This document shows positions 21,293 to 32,530 of a stretch of DNA of 64,000 nt, in pieces; the stretch's first letter is position 1, and each line of letters starts with the position of its first letter. Origin of the DNA: Nelumbo lutea (lineage: Eukaryota; Streptophyta; Magnoliopsida; Proteales; Nelumbonaceae); the NCBI GenBank assembly GCA_022828595.1, contig JAKGHH010000004.1:53718422-53782421 (forward strand), written 5' to 3'. Under the pieces are notes generated by a model. That model made no database searches. It was not told the DNA's origin and saw only the letters and a program-made list of their open reading frames with translations. The position numbers and the translations under genes were made by a program.

Positions 21293-22916
21293 TGTTGGAA
21301 AGGTTAGGATCAATCATATGGATGGTCGGATCATGTTAAATGGTTGACGAATCATGTTAAGAGGGAGATGTATATCTGATACAGATACCACAAATGTAGA
21401 TCCTAAGGTGAAACTTTATGCCCAAGTCAGTTCTAAAACAACCTCCACTGAATATGGCGTAGTGTTCTTGAAGCCGGTTTAGTAACACTGTTTTTTTGCA
21501 AAACAGAAATCTAACTGTTGGAATCAAATTGAGGATGATGAGCCTGATTTCCTTTGAATCTTTCTTGCAAAAATTATAAGAAAATTGATTTATATTAGTC
21601 TTAGATAGCTGATGTCGAACAGGGAAAAATTAGGAGACAGAAGGGTGTAGAGAGAACTAGAAATTACAAAAGTATGAAGCTGTCTTGGACTAGTCCACTC
21701 TCTTCTCTTTTATAATTTCTTAAGGAACTATCTATTAATTTAATTAGGAGATAATCTAGATCTAAATCAAATATAAACTAATTAGAGATATACCTTATCT
21801 TCTTATAAGATTAGGTGCTCTATACCTAGATCCAAATCCAGATTCACCACATGGAATATGAAAACTTAATTAATTATATTAATTATGGACCTTTGGCCCA
21901 TCAATTATAAGGTTCACGACCCAAGGGTGTTGCATGGCCAACTTAGACCTGATTTATATTGCATGGGACTCTACAATAACATCACATAAATCTACATGGA
22001 TTCAACCTAACTTTTGTGAAAAGGTTTGGTTGAATTTATTACTAAACATAGTGAATCCCTAAGCACATCACTATGGGGCTCAACATTTATAATTAAATGA
22101 TCATTGAATTCAATCATCATATGAAGATCTAAGGATAAAACCCATATGGTAATCAACCCTATAATGATTTCTTACACTTAATCTCTAAATCCGTAATGAT
22201 CAAACATTGCCTGACAGGGAAGGACCTCTCCCTTAATTGCAAGGTATAATGTCACACTTTCTATTTGAATGGATGTCGGGATTAAAACATCTTGCAAATA
22301 TTTTTCATAAAACACATGTATCATATAAATATGTTTTGCAAAACCAAATCTCAAACACAGTTGAAATCCACTACCGACATTTCATTTTGTTTGATAAAAG
22401 AGTCGATCTTATCACTATGATCACCTACTCCGATGAATTCTCAAACTCCCAAACATACCTAGGTTTTGACCCTTGATGGATCTCACTAATTGACATATCA
22501 AAGATAGTGTAATCCAACACCTAGTGTAGTATCATAATCAAGTCTATGAGTTATGTGTAACTTTTTAGTTTTTCTCATCAATCTTCAAGGTCAAGGGCAT
22601 AACTGAAAAATGGTCAGGGTTCAGTGTTTCATCCAAACATATATTACATGTGCTTTGGGTTTAACTCTAGCAACTGAGACAAGCTGCCCCAATTTCCTTG
22701 ACGGTACATTAGTGTCAGCCTTGGCAGGATAATTCCCTAAGTCTATTCAATGGCTGAGAATATTTTAAACTAACACGAGTATCATATGTGTCCAGTTTAA
22801 GGTAATTATACAGAAGCACTAATATCAATATGGAACAATAATGTACTTTTATTCATTTACAATAAAAGTATTTGTACATCAATATGATTGGAGCTAAGGG
22901 CATACATTATCCAACA
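21293..22916 (-). repeat. CopB 3' LTR, complete
   Basis: The 1624-bp LTR starts TGTTGGATAATG at 22916 and ends CCTTTCCAACA at 21293 on the minus strand. A degenerate purine tract follows at 22917-22930. Stretches such as ATGATCACCTACTCCGATGA and GTGTAGTATCATAATCAAGT match CopA LTRs at the same relative place, showing common descent. Confidence 0.85.
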
Positions 22917-22924
22917 ACTCCTAG

Positions 22925-23580
22925 TTGCACTTAGGTCCTATCGGGTACAAGCCTCAATCTTGTATTGTCCACGTATTTCCCAAATACTTTTTGTGTGAGT
23001 GGCTTAGTCAATGGGTTAGCTATGTTATTCGCTGATGCTACCTTTTAAATCTGAATGTCCCCTCTACTAACAATCTCCCATAATATGTGATGCTTCTTTT
23101 TGATGTGCTTAGACTTTGAGTAGGCTCCTGGCTTTTAGCTTGAGCAATGGTTTTAATGTTGTCATATTACAGTAGAATGAGTCATGTGCTGGATGGATGA
23201 CTCCTAATTTATAGATGAATTTCTTTATCCAAACAACTTCCTTGGAAATTTCACTTGTAGTAATGTATTCAATTTCGGTCATAAAATTTATTATATAGGA
23301 TTTCATCATAAAAATGTAATCAGACATAAACTTTATATCATTTGGGTCATACTGGAATTTGGCATTAGTATATTTGACCATTTGTAGTGAATTACCATCG
23401 CACATAAGACAATAGTCTTTAGTTATACGCAAGTATTGTAGTATATTTTTCACAGCAGTCCAATGCTCTTATCCTTGGTTAGATTAGTATTTATTTATAA
23501 CACTGACGGCCTAAGCAATGTCTGGCTGGGTGCATAACATAGGATACGTGATGCTCTTTACGGTTGAGTTATAGGGAACC
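22925..23580 (-). pseudogene. CopB RNase H segment, duplicate 1
   Basis: The open part at 23453-23109 reads MKNILQYLRITKDYCLMCDG, QYDPNDIKFMSD, MTEIEYITTSEISKEVVWIK and YKLGVIHPAHDS, the second half of a copia RNase H. The acidic motif TDADF has become TNAKF, so the first catalytic Asp is lost. The same region is present again, diverged, at 23607-24177. Confidence 0.75.
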
Positions 23581-23606
23581 TTTTTCTTGTTTTTTATCTC
23601 CACGAG

Positions 23607-24177
23607 GGTTTCAATCGGGTACAAGCTTCAATCCCATTTTGTTCATGTGTTTCTCAAACATTTTCTGTGTTAGTGGCATAGTCAATGGACTTGCCACATT
23701 TTTCGTTGATACTACTTTCTGATTTAAATTTCTAATCTACCAATAATCTTCCATAAATCTAGTGTTGTCACACAATAATGGAATGAGGAAAATGGTTGGC
23801 CTCAAAATTCTAGGATGAAATTCTTCATCCATAGTATTAGGTAGCATCACTTATGGCAATGTATTTGGCCTTGGTTGTAGATTATTTTTCTTACTATATA
23901 GGGTCCCAAAGTATCTAAATATAGACTTTCTATCATTTAGGTTAGATTGAAAGTTGGCATCAGTATACTCGTCCATTTGTAGTGAACTACTATCGAAAAT
24001 AAGACAATAATCATTAGTTCTCTATAGGCACTTTAGTATGTTTTTCATAATAGTTTATTTATTTTGTCTTGAATAAGATTGATATCTACTTACAACACTA
24101 ATAGTCTGAGCAATGTCTGGCCGAGTATACAATATAGCATATATGATACTTCCTATGGTTGAGGCATAGAGAACCTC
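23607..24177 (-). pseudogene. CopB RNase H segment, duplicate 2
   Basis: This repeats landmarks of 22925-23580 in the same order on the plus strand: the CAATCGGGTACAAGC start, the CAATAATGGAATGA and AAGACAATAAT blocks, and AGCAATGTCTGGC near the end. It is full of stops. Because it is contiguous with the RT sequence to its right, this is probably the original RNase H, and the copy at 22925-23580 the extra one (or the mark of a second, fused element). Confidence 0.65.
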
Positions 24178-24199
24178 TCTCATGTCCTCTTTCTCCTTA

Positions 24200-24933
24200 G
24201 GGGTCTTAAGCGACATTCCTTTGGTAAAAGTGACTTCATGGCTGAAAGGAATGAATCATTTCTTGGAGTTCTACATGATGTATTTGTTAATGATCTTGTC
24301 AACGTAAGTAGGTTGGGATAATCCAATTATCTCATTTGATTTATTTCTATAGAGTCAAAGTCCCAAGATATAAGAGACTTCTCGGAGATCTTTCATGGAG
24401 AGTTGCTGCGAAAGCCATGCCTTTACCGTAGCTAACATTTCTACATCATTCTCAATGATTTGAATGTCGTCTATATACAAAATTATAAATGTAACTTTAT
24501 CTCCTATAGTCTTTCTTTAATCACAAGGTTCATTCAAATTTTGCTCAAAATCAAACTGTTTGACTGTTGAGTCATATCGAATGTTTTATCTTCTAGAAGC
24601 ATGGCCACATTTGAGAAGATCTCCTCATAATCAATTCCTTTCTAAGTGTACCCTTTCGCTATAAGCCAAGCTTTATAGGTCTCGACCTTTCCATGAGGGC
24701 CCTTATTCCTCTTGTAAATCCATTTGCAATCGGCTGCTTTCACCCCAGTAGACGGGTTTATGGGAGTCCAGACTCCATTGGTTTTCATCAAGTCTATATC
24801 GACTTTAATGACATCTATCCACTTCAGGGAGTCTATGTCTAATATAGCTTTCGTACAAGTCACGGGATCTTTCTTATTGTTCGTTGCTTCCATTAAGTAA
24901 CTTTCTTGATCATATCTATAATGAATTGGAGGT
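24200..24933 (-). pseudogene. CopB reverse transcriptase
   Basis: The segment 24893-24642 reads AILDIDSLKWIDVIKVDIDL, TNGVWTPINPSTGVK, DCKWIYKRNKGPHGKVETYK and LIAKGYT, the RT entry block. The catalytic motif survives as YIDD (24466-24477) in another frame. A middle section equivalent to the [13 protein letters not shown]...GLKQA block of CopA is missing around 24560-24600, so the RT has an internal deletion. Confidence 0.78.
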
Positions 24934-24941
24934 CTAGAAAC

Positions 24942-25825
24942 CTAGGTAGATCTTCTAAATTGGATATTATTATCTAGAATCTGTAGGTTAACTCCCACTA
25001 CTCCTGAGCTCTCTTCATCAAGAATAACTTCTTGATGATGATTATTTATGATGTAATCCTCTTTCAAGAAGTAGGCATTTCGACTAACAAACAGTTTTTG
25101 TTTTCGTGGTTCATAGAAAAAATATCTTATGTAATCCTTAGGGTAGCTTACAAATAGGCAGTTGATGGTTTTGGGTTCCAATTTGTCTGCACTTGTCTTT
25201 TGACGTGTGCCAGATAATCCCATATTTTTAAGTGTTTTACACTTGGTTTCTTTTCGATAAATAGTTCATAAGGAGTCTTAGGAACCGATTCGGTAGGAAC
25301 CCATTTCAACACATAAATTAAAGTCTTCAATGCATGCCCCCAAAAGGATATAGGTAAATCTAAATGGATGAGGAATGATCGAATCTTATCTAATAGAGTC
25401 CAATTTTTTTTGACATCATTTAATTGTGGTGTAGCATGAGAAGATAATTGTGGTATAATCCCGTTGTCTTTTAAGTAATCCCTGAATTCGCTGGAGAGAT
25501 TCCACCTTATCGATCTAAGCGAAGGGTTTTGATCTGTCTCTAAAACTGTTTCTCTACTTCTTGTCTAAACTCCTTAAACTTTTTGGAGGATTCAGACTTA
25601 TGTCTCATTAGGTACACGTAACCATACCGAGAATAATCATTGGAGAAAGTTATGAAATAACAATATTTGTTCTGTCATAACATTCATGGGACCACATACA
25701 TTAGTATGCATAAGGTCAAGTGTACCTGTACTTCTTTGAGGCTTACCTGTAAATGACCTTTCTGCTATCTTGCCTTCGAGGCAAAGCTCACAAGTTGGTA
25801 AATCTAGAGGACCATCATTTGCCAA
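24942..25825 (-). pseudogene. CopB integrase and gag-pre-integrase region
   Basis: From right to left: LPTCELCLEGKIAERSFTGK with LDLMHTNVCGPMNV (25825-25637), the integrase entry; then degenerate core sequence; then TPYELFIEKKPSVKHLKIWD (25330-25148) and KTINCLFVSYPKDYIRYFFY (25223-24942), the C-terminal part. The DN/D core around 25500 is destroyed by stops. Confidence 0.75.
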
Positions 25826-26132
25826 TCTTGTTATTCGTTTATATTAATATGGCCAAGTCTGTAATGCCATAGGCGTGTGGGATTAATTGTATCACATGCT
25901 ATTTTCTTGGGGATGTTTTTCGATACAGTTTCAGTCACATTTATTTATAGAGAAGAATGTACATAATGACTATTCTCAAGGTCTTCGTAGGGAATTTGTT
26001 ATTTTATTTAATTGTAATCTTATTATTAAAATAGAATAACCATCCTTACACTATTTAGAAATTGAAATCAGATTTTTTTTTTAAGTAAAGGTACATAAAG
26101 ATAATCTTTTAATGTAATAACTCCTATAAAAG

Positions 26133-26444
26133 TTAAATTACTGTTCCTTTAGCAGTAACTGTAACATTTGCAGTTATCCCCAAGTAAAGTACAACCTCGT
26201 CATTATTTAGCCTTTTGCTTTCGTTAAACCCATGCAATGTGTTACATGCACAATTGGAAGCCCTAGAGTCAATATACCAGGAAGCAGAAGTGACATTGGT
26301 CTCCATGACGAGATTCGAAAGTACCTTATTAATTCTTACAGGATTCCAAATACCAAAGATAATTCCTCTTCTAGTGCCCAGTCTACTTGTAAAAGTGACA
26401 TTTATCAGATGACTTGTCTCTCTTCTATAGAAAACCCAATACAT
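26133..26444 (-). pseudogene. CopB protease remnant
   Basis: The 103-codon open frame contains SWYIDSRASNCACNTLHGFN followed by LGITANVTVTAKGTV. It corresponds to the copia aspartic protease, with the catalytic triplet DSG changed to DSR. It is the first coding domain after the primer site because gag is missing. Confidence 0.75.
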
Positions 26445-26742
26445 TCTTTCTATAAAAAATAATTACAGATCAAATAATTAAATAATCAAACGGTGTGCAT
26501 AAATCTTGCCACCATCAAAGATTTTGATCTTCATCATACATTCAGCCCAAAAATTCAAGAATTCATGATAGAATAATTCTATAATATATCAAAATATCTT
26601 TACAAATTTCAAATCATTGGCCAACTCTGAGAATTGAATTCTTAGAGAATTCTACTAAATTCTCAAATAGGGTAGACTAATTCTTACTAATTTGAGTTTT
26701 GGCTCAAATTTGGTTTGGTTTAATCTAAGGGCTGAACCTAGT

Positions 26743-26754
26743 GCTTTGATACCA
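26743..26754 (-). promoter_or_regulatory. CopB tRNA-Met primer binding site
   Basis: The minus strand reads TGGTATCAAAGC one base inside the 5' LTR end (26756). It differs by one base from the common plant copia site TGGTATCAGAGC. Confidence 0.82.
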
Positions 26755-26755
26755 T

Positions 26756-28254
26756 TGTTGGAAGGGTTAGGATCCAACACATGGATGGTCAAACCATACT
26801 AGATTGCTGGGCGAAATTTGAAAAATATGTTAATCCTTCTAGGAATCGAATTTCCTATGTTTTGAAAATCTGTATTTTTCAAGATCGGTCTTGCATTGAA
26901 CCAGACCAGATTTGAAACCAAACAAAGAGGGAAGTGTATACCTGATATGGATACCACAAATACTAATCTCAGGGTGGAAGTTCATGCCCAAATCAGTCCT
27001 AAACCCAACATCCACTAAAGATGGTGCAATGTATTCCTGAAGTCGATTTAACAACACCGTTTTCAGCAAAATTGAGATCTAACTGGTTGAATCGAACTAA
27101 GGATGATGAGGATGATATCCCTTGATTTTTTCTTGCAAAAATTAGAGAAAAAACTTATCTATATCAGTCCTAGACAACTAATGTTGAATTAGGAAAAATC
27201 TGGAAGACAAAAGGGTGTAGAGAGAACTAGAAATTCCAAAAATATGAAATTGTCTTGGATTGATCCACCCCCTCTTCTTTTATAATATCTTCTAGAACTG
27301 TCTCCTAATTTAATTAGGAGATAATTTAGATCTAACTCTAATTAGAGATATACTTTATCTTCACAAAAGATTAGGTGCTCCATACCTAGATCCAAACCCA
27401 AATTCGCCCCATGGCACATGATACCTTATTTAATCATATTAACTATGGACCTTAGGCCCATCAGGAATAAGGCTTATGATCCAAGGGTGTTGCATGGTCA
27501 ACTTAGGCCTTATTTGTATGGTGTGGAACCCACAATGACCTCATATAAATTCACATGGGTTCAATACAACATCTGTGAAAAGGCTTGGTCGAATTCACTA
27601 CTAAACGTAGTGAACCCCTAAGCGCATCACTATAGGCTCAATATGGGCCCAACATTTATACTTAAATGATAATTGAATTTAACCATCCTATGAAGACCTA
27701 AGCATAATGGACTTAAGTAAGGTAAAGCTCATCTGGTAATCAACCCTATAATGGTCTTACACTTGACCTCTTGGTCCATAATGATCAAACACTGCACGAT
27801 AGGGAATGACCTCTCCCCTGGCTACAAGGTGTAGTGTCATACTCACTACTCGGATGGGTCCCAAGAAGTAAAACCTCTTGCAAAGATTTTTTCATAAGAC
27901 ATATATGTATCATATAAATATATTTTGCAAAACCAAATCTCAAACATAGTTGAAATTCACTGCCGACAGTTTAAGTTTCTATCAAAGGGAGTGTAAACCC
28001 TATCATTCACTTTGTTCGACAAATGGGTTAATTCTATCACTATGATCATTTACTCAAATGAATTCTCAAGCTGCCCCAACATACCCAGGTTTTGACATTT
28101 GATAGATATCATTAGTTGGCATACCAAAGACAACCCAATCCAATACCTAGTGCAGTACCATAATCAAGTCTATGGGTTATGTGTAACTTTCTAGTTTTTC
28201 CCATAAATCTCCAAAGTTTGGGACATAACTAGAAAACAATCCGGGTTTAGTGTT
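26756..28254 (-). repeat. CopB 5' LTR, outer about 290 bp missing
   Basis: The plus strand starts TGTTGGAAGGGTTAGGATCC at 26756 and follows the 3' LTR until AGTGTT near 28254. There the match stops and unrelated tandem repeats begin. The two LTRs differ at many sites and carry indels, which fits an old insertion. Confidence 0.82.
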
Positions 28255-28260
28255 ATGCGA

Positions 28261-28460
28261 TAGTGGGAGCAAGGGTTGGAATTATGTATTTTTCTGAAAT
28301 TGCTTAGTTATAGGTATACAAGTTGATTCAATTCGGTTTTTCCATGTGGTAGTGGAACAAGCGGTAGAGTTATGCTTTCTTTGGAATTTGTTGATTTTAG
28401 ATATTTGGGTTGATTCGACATGATTTTGTCATGTGACAGTTCGAACAAAGGTCATAATTC
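28261..28460. repeat. 89-bp tandem repeat, about 2.2 diverged copies
   Basis: Units start at 28261 (TAGTGGGAGCAAGGGTTGGA), 28350 (TAGTGGAACAAGCGGTAGAG) and about 28436 (ACAGTTCGAACAAAGGTCAT, partial). Shared marks in each are ATTATG.., GTTGATTC and ..CATGTG at the end. Identity is roughly 60-65% by eye. Confidence 0.65.
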
Positions 28461-28466
28461 CCTTAT

Positions 28467-28492
28467 ACACACACACACACACACACACACAC
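28467..28492. repeat. (AC)13 microsatellite
   Basis: Perfect dinucleotide run of 26 bp directly after the 89-bp repeat block. Confidence 0.97.
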
Positions 28493-28625
28493 TAAAACAC
28501 AACAATTTAGAAATTCTCATTTTTTTGAATTTTTTTATTGCATATTATTTTCTAAACAACCAACGAGATGCTTTCCTGCCCTATAAAAAAATACCTATTA
28601 TCTCTCTCTCCCCCCCCGTGAGATT

Positions 28626-28795
28626 GGATCTACTCCTCACAAATGGCACCTCACACCAACCTCACAAACACATCCCACCATGCATTAAGAACATCTCCCG
28701 TACTTATACGTTATTATTCACGGGAAATATTCCCAATGCATGATGAGATGTGCCTGTGAGGTTGGTGTAAGGCGCCTTGTGTGAGGAGCATATCC
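28626..28795. repeat. Long imperfect inverted repeat (foldback)
   Basis: The arm at 28626-28686 contains CTACTCCTCACAAATGGC and CACCAACCTCACA. It pairs with the arm at 28735-28795, which contains TGTGAGGTTGGTGT and GTGTGAGGAG. The loop holds a second small stem (CCCGT/ACGGG). A transcript across it would form a hairpin of about 170 nt. It could be a short MITE or part of the Helitron-like unit to the right; no coding potential. Confidence 0.75.
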
Positions 28796-28799
28796 CAAT

Positions 28800-30453
28800 T
28801 CCTCTCCCACATGCTCCTAACCTAAATAGTCTCTTCTCCTAAAATTTCTCCTAAACCACCTCTCCCACTTTCTCCTAAATTATCTCTAATTTCTATTTAT
28901 CATCCTCCACTTTTTATCTATATCTATTTAAAGAAAGTTTGAATTAAAAAATTTAAGAATTATTTAAATATTCTAATGAAATTATATAATAATTTTAAAA
29001 TATTTATTAAAAACATAAAAAATAATTATAATAGATTTAATAATATTCATAATATTAATAATTTTGTATTTTTACAAAATTCATCATGAAATTATGTACT
29101 AATAATATAATTTAAAGTTTTTTGGATTATTCAATTTAAGTGTTTTTCAAATAATAAAAATTCAATGTTAAAAAACAAAATAATGTTTAAATGTTTTAAT
29201 AAATATATATCTTAAATAAAAAGTATTAAAAATAGCTAAATAATTATATGAAAAAATATTTAATGTTATGTAATAACTTTAAAATTTTTCAATATTATTT
29301 AAATATTTAAATATCTAAATATTTTAAATAATGAAATATTAAACATAACTAGATTTTAAATAGTTAAAACAATGAAATTATGTAATAAATTTAAAAAATT
29401 TCTTAAAAGTAGAAAAATAACTATAACATAATAATCAAATTAATAATAATCTAGAACTTTACAAAATTAAATGAAATTATGTAATAATAGTATAAATTTT
29501 AATTTTTTGGATTATTAAATCAAATAAATAAATAATTTTTAAAATTTTAATAATGATATTATTTAAATGACGAAATAATCTCCTAAATAACAAATTTCAC
29601 TTATAACAGTTAATAGTTCTAGAAAATAACTTACAAAAAAACATTTATTAATAATATTTTTAAAATCTTAATATATATTTTTTATACATTTATATATACT
29701 AAAATTAATTGTTTTGTTGTTTAATAATATTTATTGTTTTTTGTGGTAAATATATCGATAATTATATGTAATTGTTTTGTTGTGTAATAGAAAATTTTGA
29801 GTAATTATTGAAGATTAAACTACTGTTATTTAATTTTTTTAAATTTAATTTATTGTACTTATTGTATTTGTTGTATTTTTGTTATAATTTATTGATTAAT
29901 ATTTATTAGAGGTTAAACTATATATTGAATAATTTTATATATTTTTTAGTATTTGTTTTATTTTTTTAATTATCATACTTTTTTTAGTTATTTATTACAT
30001 TTTCATTATCAATATATTTTCAATAATTGTGTATTTTTACTATAAACTTTTAATAATTATTGGAGATTAACTATTGTTATTTATTAGAGACTAGACTATT
30101 AATTTAACTGAAATTAGGAGTGTTCATGAGTTAGTTTGTTTTGGTTGTAGGTTGTTTGGCCAACCAACTTGACTTGGTTAGGCTGGGGAGTTGGTCACCC
30201 GAAACCGACTGACCATTAGTAAAATCCGACCTGGTCAGGTTTGTCGGTTTCATCAATTTGATGAAAAAAATTCAATGAAATTAATTATTGTTATTTTTGT
30301 ATTGTAAAAAAGCTTACTAAAAGTAGTATATAAAATTTAAATATTTATTAATTATTTAATAAGTTAAAAATATAAAAGAAAATTGTATATTCCTATGTAT
30401 TTCTATTGTTTATCTTTTTAACAAATCCCGTGCATCGCACGACTCTCCACTAG
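28800..30453 (+). mobile_element. AT-rich unit ending in a Helitron-like 3' terminus
   Basis: The 1.6 kb of very AT-rich non-coding DNA ends with CGTGC-ATC-GCACG (30429-30441), an 8-nt spacer and CTAG at 30450-30453, followed by T. A short GC hairpin close to CTRR and insertion before T are the defining marks of a Helitron 3' end. I cannot fix the 5' TC end; several A-TC positions between 28600 and 28900 are possible. No RepHel protein is present, so it would be non-autonomous. Confidence 0.55.
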
Positions 30454-30543
30454 TTTTCCCTTAAATTGATCAATTATGTTTCGGCCAATCTTTTGCTACA
30501 TGATGAACAAAATGATGTGGGCATAAAAAAACTCACTCACTAA

Positions 30544-31140
30544 TACTATAAGAAAAATGGTCGGAGGCAGCGGTCAAATGACTGTTGGCTTAACCCTTTA
30601 AATTGTCGCCTTAGACCTAAGGCGTCAGTCATGCGTCCGTCCCCTAAACCACTACCAGCTTAGGTCAAGACTACCAGCTTAAACAGAAAAGACTGTCGCC
30701 TTTGAGGACCGGTCCAGTGCGGTTCAATCATTCCTAAAGCGGCGGAATACCAAAACTGCCAGCTCAGAGTTAATATAGGTGGTGGTTCGGACCACCGACT
30801 TAGGTCTCCTTAGACTATCGCCTTAGGTTGGCTAAAATGTTTCTTCCCTTTTTAGGTGGCAGTTTGGACCGTTGACTCCTTAGACCGATGCCTTAGGTCA
30901 GTTAAAATGTTTCTTCCCTTCTTAGGTGATAGTCTAGACTACCGCCTTAGGCCGGTTAAAATGTGTCTTCCCTTCTTAGGTGGTGGTCTAGACCACTGGC
31001 TTAGGTCTCCTTAGACTACCGCCTTAGGTCGGTTAAAATGTGTCTTCCCTTCTTAGGTGGTGGTTTGGGCTTAGGTCTTCTTAGACCATCGCCTTAAGTC
31101 TTTTTATGTCTAAGGCGGCGGTGGTATGACCACCGCCTTT
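30544..31140 (+). mobile_element. CACTA-type transposon terminus with subterminal repeats
   Basis: TACTATAAGAAAAATGGTCG at 30544 resembles the CACTATAAGAAA termini of plant CACTA (En/Spm) elements, with the first base changed. It is followed by about 600 bp of GC-rich subterminal motifs (GGCGGCGGT, CCGCCTT, AGACTACCGCC) in both orientations, typical of transposase-binding arrays. A similar terminus in opposite orientation lies at 42746-42848. No CACTA transposase is visible. Confidence 0.65.
30770..31110. repeat. Tandem subterminal repeats of the CACTA-like end
   Basis: The core CGCCTTAGGTCGGTTAAAAT followed by GTGTCTTCCCTTCTTAGGTG is repeated four times with starts near 30819, 30888, 30943 and 31019. 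Each copy is followed by a GGTGGT..ACCACC inverted pair, and spacing is 54-77 bp. Confidence 0.8.
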
Positions 31141-31382
31141 GTTATTTTTTATTTTTTACTATTTATATCAATTTGATTTCAACATTTTTTTGGTACCTGT
31201 TTAATACAAATCTCATGATAGATACTGCATAAAAATCAATTTAAATAAAAAAAACTTTTAATTAAATTATTAATTATTAGAATATCCAAAACAATGCTTA
31301 AATACAATATCCATTTCACATATAAAAAAGTACAAGGCATTTAAAATCCACGCATAAGGCTTCATGAAATCTTCAATGCCCC

Positions 31383-31541
31383 AAAAATCAATTGAAAACA
31401 TATTTTATAAGTTCAGAGAGGTGAGTCTTCACAAAGTAGTTCTCCTAATTGATGCTCTTTGGATAAAAGCAAAGCATTGTTGCACCAGAGTAATTCATTA
31501 GGTCTGCTTTGCACAACTTTTCAGTGTTCAAATCATCAAAG
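31383..31541 (-). pseudogene. Exon-like gene fragment B, unidentified
   Basis: After an acceptor-like TTTTCGACATGTAG (to 31542), the minus strand reads FDDLNTEKLCKADLMNYSGA, continues to FYPKSIN, meets one stop, then continues as ENYFVKTHLSELIKYVFN to a terminal stop. The composition and smooth reading across about 50 codons look like decayed protein-coding sequence rather than random DNA. I do not recognise the family. It lies 1 kb inside the CACTA-like end, so a captured gene fragment is plausible. Confidence 0.45.
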
Positions 31542-31696
31542 CTACATGTCGAAAACAAGCTTAGAATCAATAAAATAAACTATGTACATTCTTCTTAGTA
31601 GATTGACTAATTTACTTGTTATTTTGGAATAAGATATTCAAACAAAAAGTAATTCATCAATTATAAACACATGAGAAGGGATAAATACATACACTC

Positions 31697-31820
31697 CTTT
31701 AAAGAACAAATACGGTTCATAGAGTTCCTCTAATCACAACACAAAATTGATCGTTTGCTTGAGGTCACTATATATTACATGGAAGTATTGGGAAAATGCT
31801 GCATTCAGTAGTTGCAGACC
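31697..31820 (-). pseudogene. Exon-like gene fragment A, unidentified
   Basis: The minus strand reads GLQLLNAAFSQYFHVIYSDL, then KQTINFV and, after one stop (TGA where CGA would give Arg), LEELYEPYLFFK. It is preceded by ATATTCTTTAAG and ends at AAAG-GAGTGT, close to an exon-intron junction. With fragment B (31541-31383) it gives two consecutive exon-like pieces on the same strand. The function is unknown to me. Confidence 0.45.
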
Positions 31821-32159
31821 CTTAAAGAATATTGTTCATGAAAAGATCAGTAATGGCAATTGCAATGAAAAGAAGAAAAGAGAAGAAGCAAATCCTGATG
31901 CATATTTGGAGTTAGGGTGACAAAAGTTCAAGCAAAATTGTTTCACTATTTTGAATAATTTGGTTTTGTCTTTTTGGGCTACTTTAGTTGTCCAAAGAAG
32001 TCAGAGAGAATGAGCAAACTTTTTGAAAATTTCTCATGGAAGTTCTAAAATTTGGCTGGCCTAAGAAACAAAGCTGGATTTTCTTGATTCCAAAAGGGAT
32101 CAAGTAATCTTTCCCAACCTTTTCTTTCAAACCAAACACATCCTTATTGGTAGGGGTGT

Positions 32160-32530
32160 CAATTGGATTGTATTTGGTCTAATCCGATCCAATCCAATGT
32201 GAGCCCATTACAAATGGAACAGGTCCAATCTAATTCAATGAATATTGGCCCAGTCCAATTCTATGTTTGGACCGTCCAATCTCTTCAAATTTGTTTTAAT
32301 TTAGATTAATTCTAATGCAAACCTGGTCCATTGATATCTATATTATTATCTTCTATCAATGCACTAGATATTGGCTCACCGGCCAACCCAATCCAATATA
32401 AATTTATTATGAATGGACCAGGTCCAATCCAATCCAATATATACTTTGAACCATTAAGTTTGGACTGGTGCAATTCAATATGTCTTGTTGCCTCGTCCAA
32501 TCTATCTAAATTGGTTTTGGTTTAGATAGG
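32160..32530. repeat. Diverged direct repeat, about 150 bp, two copies
   Basis: Copy one (about 32160-32310) and copy two (about 32380-32530) share the order AATCCAAT, GGAACAGGTCCAATC or GGACCAGGTCCAATCC, ATTCAAT, CGTCCAATC and ATTTGTTTTAATTTAGAT or ATTGGTTTTGGTTTAGAT. The left edge TAGGGGTGTCAATTGG is like the ends of some plant hAT-type elements, but no inverted partner was found. Confidence 0.6.

Larger units (their letters stand above)
21293..28254 (-). mobile_element. CopB Ty1/copia element, degenerate, gag deleted
   Basis: On the minus strand: 5' LTR (28254-26756, outer part missing), Met-tRNA primer site, protease, integrase and RT pieces, two tandem RNase H segments, and 3' LTR (22916-21293). 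No gag is recognisable between the primer site and the protease, only about 300 bp of AT-rich sequence. LTR and protein sequences resemble CopA but are clearly diverged. Many stops are present, so it is an old insertion. The left flank is ACATG (21288-21292); the right duplication is lost with the LTR end. Confidence 0.88.

Noticed and set aside
28800..30420. AT-rich block as a scaffold attachment region or centromeric satellite
   Set aside because: No repeat periodicity was found and its right border fits a Helitron end better.
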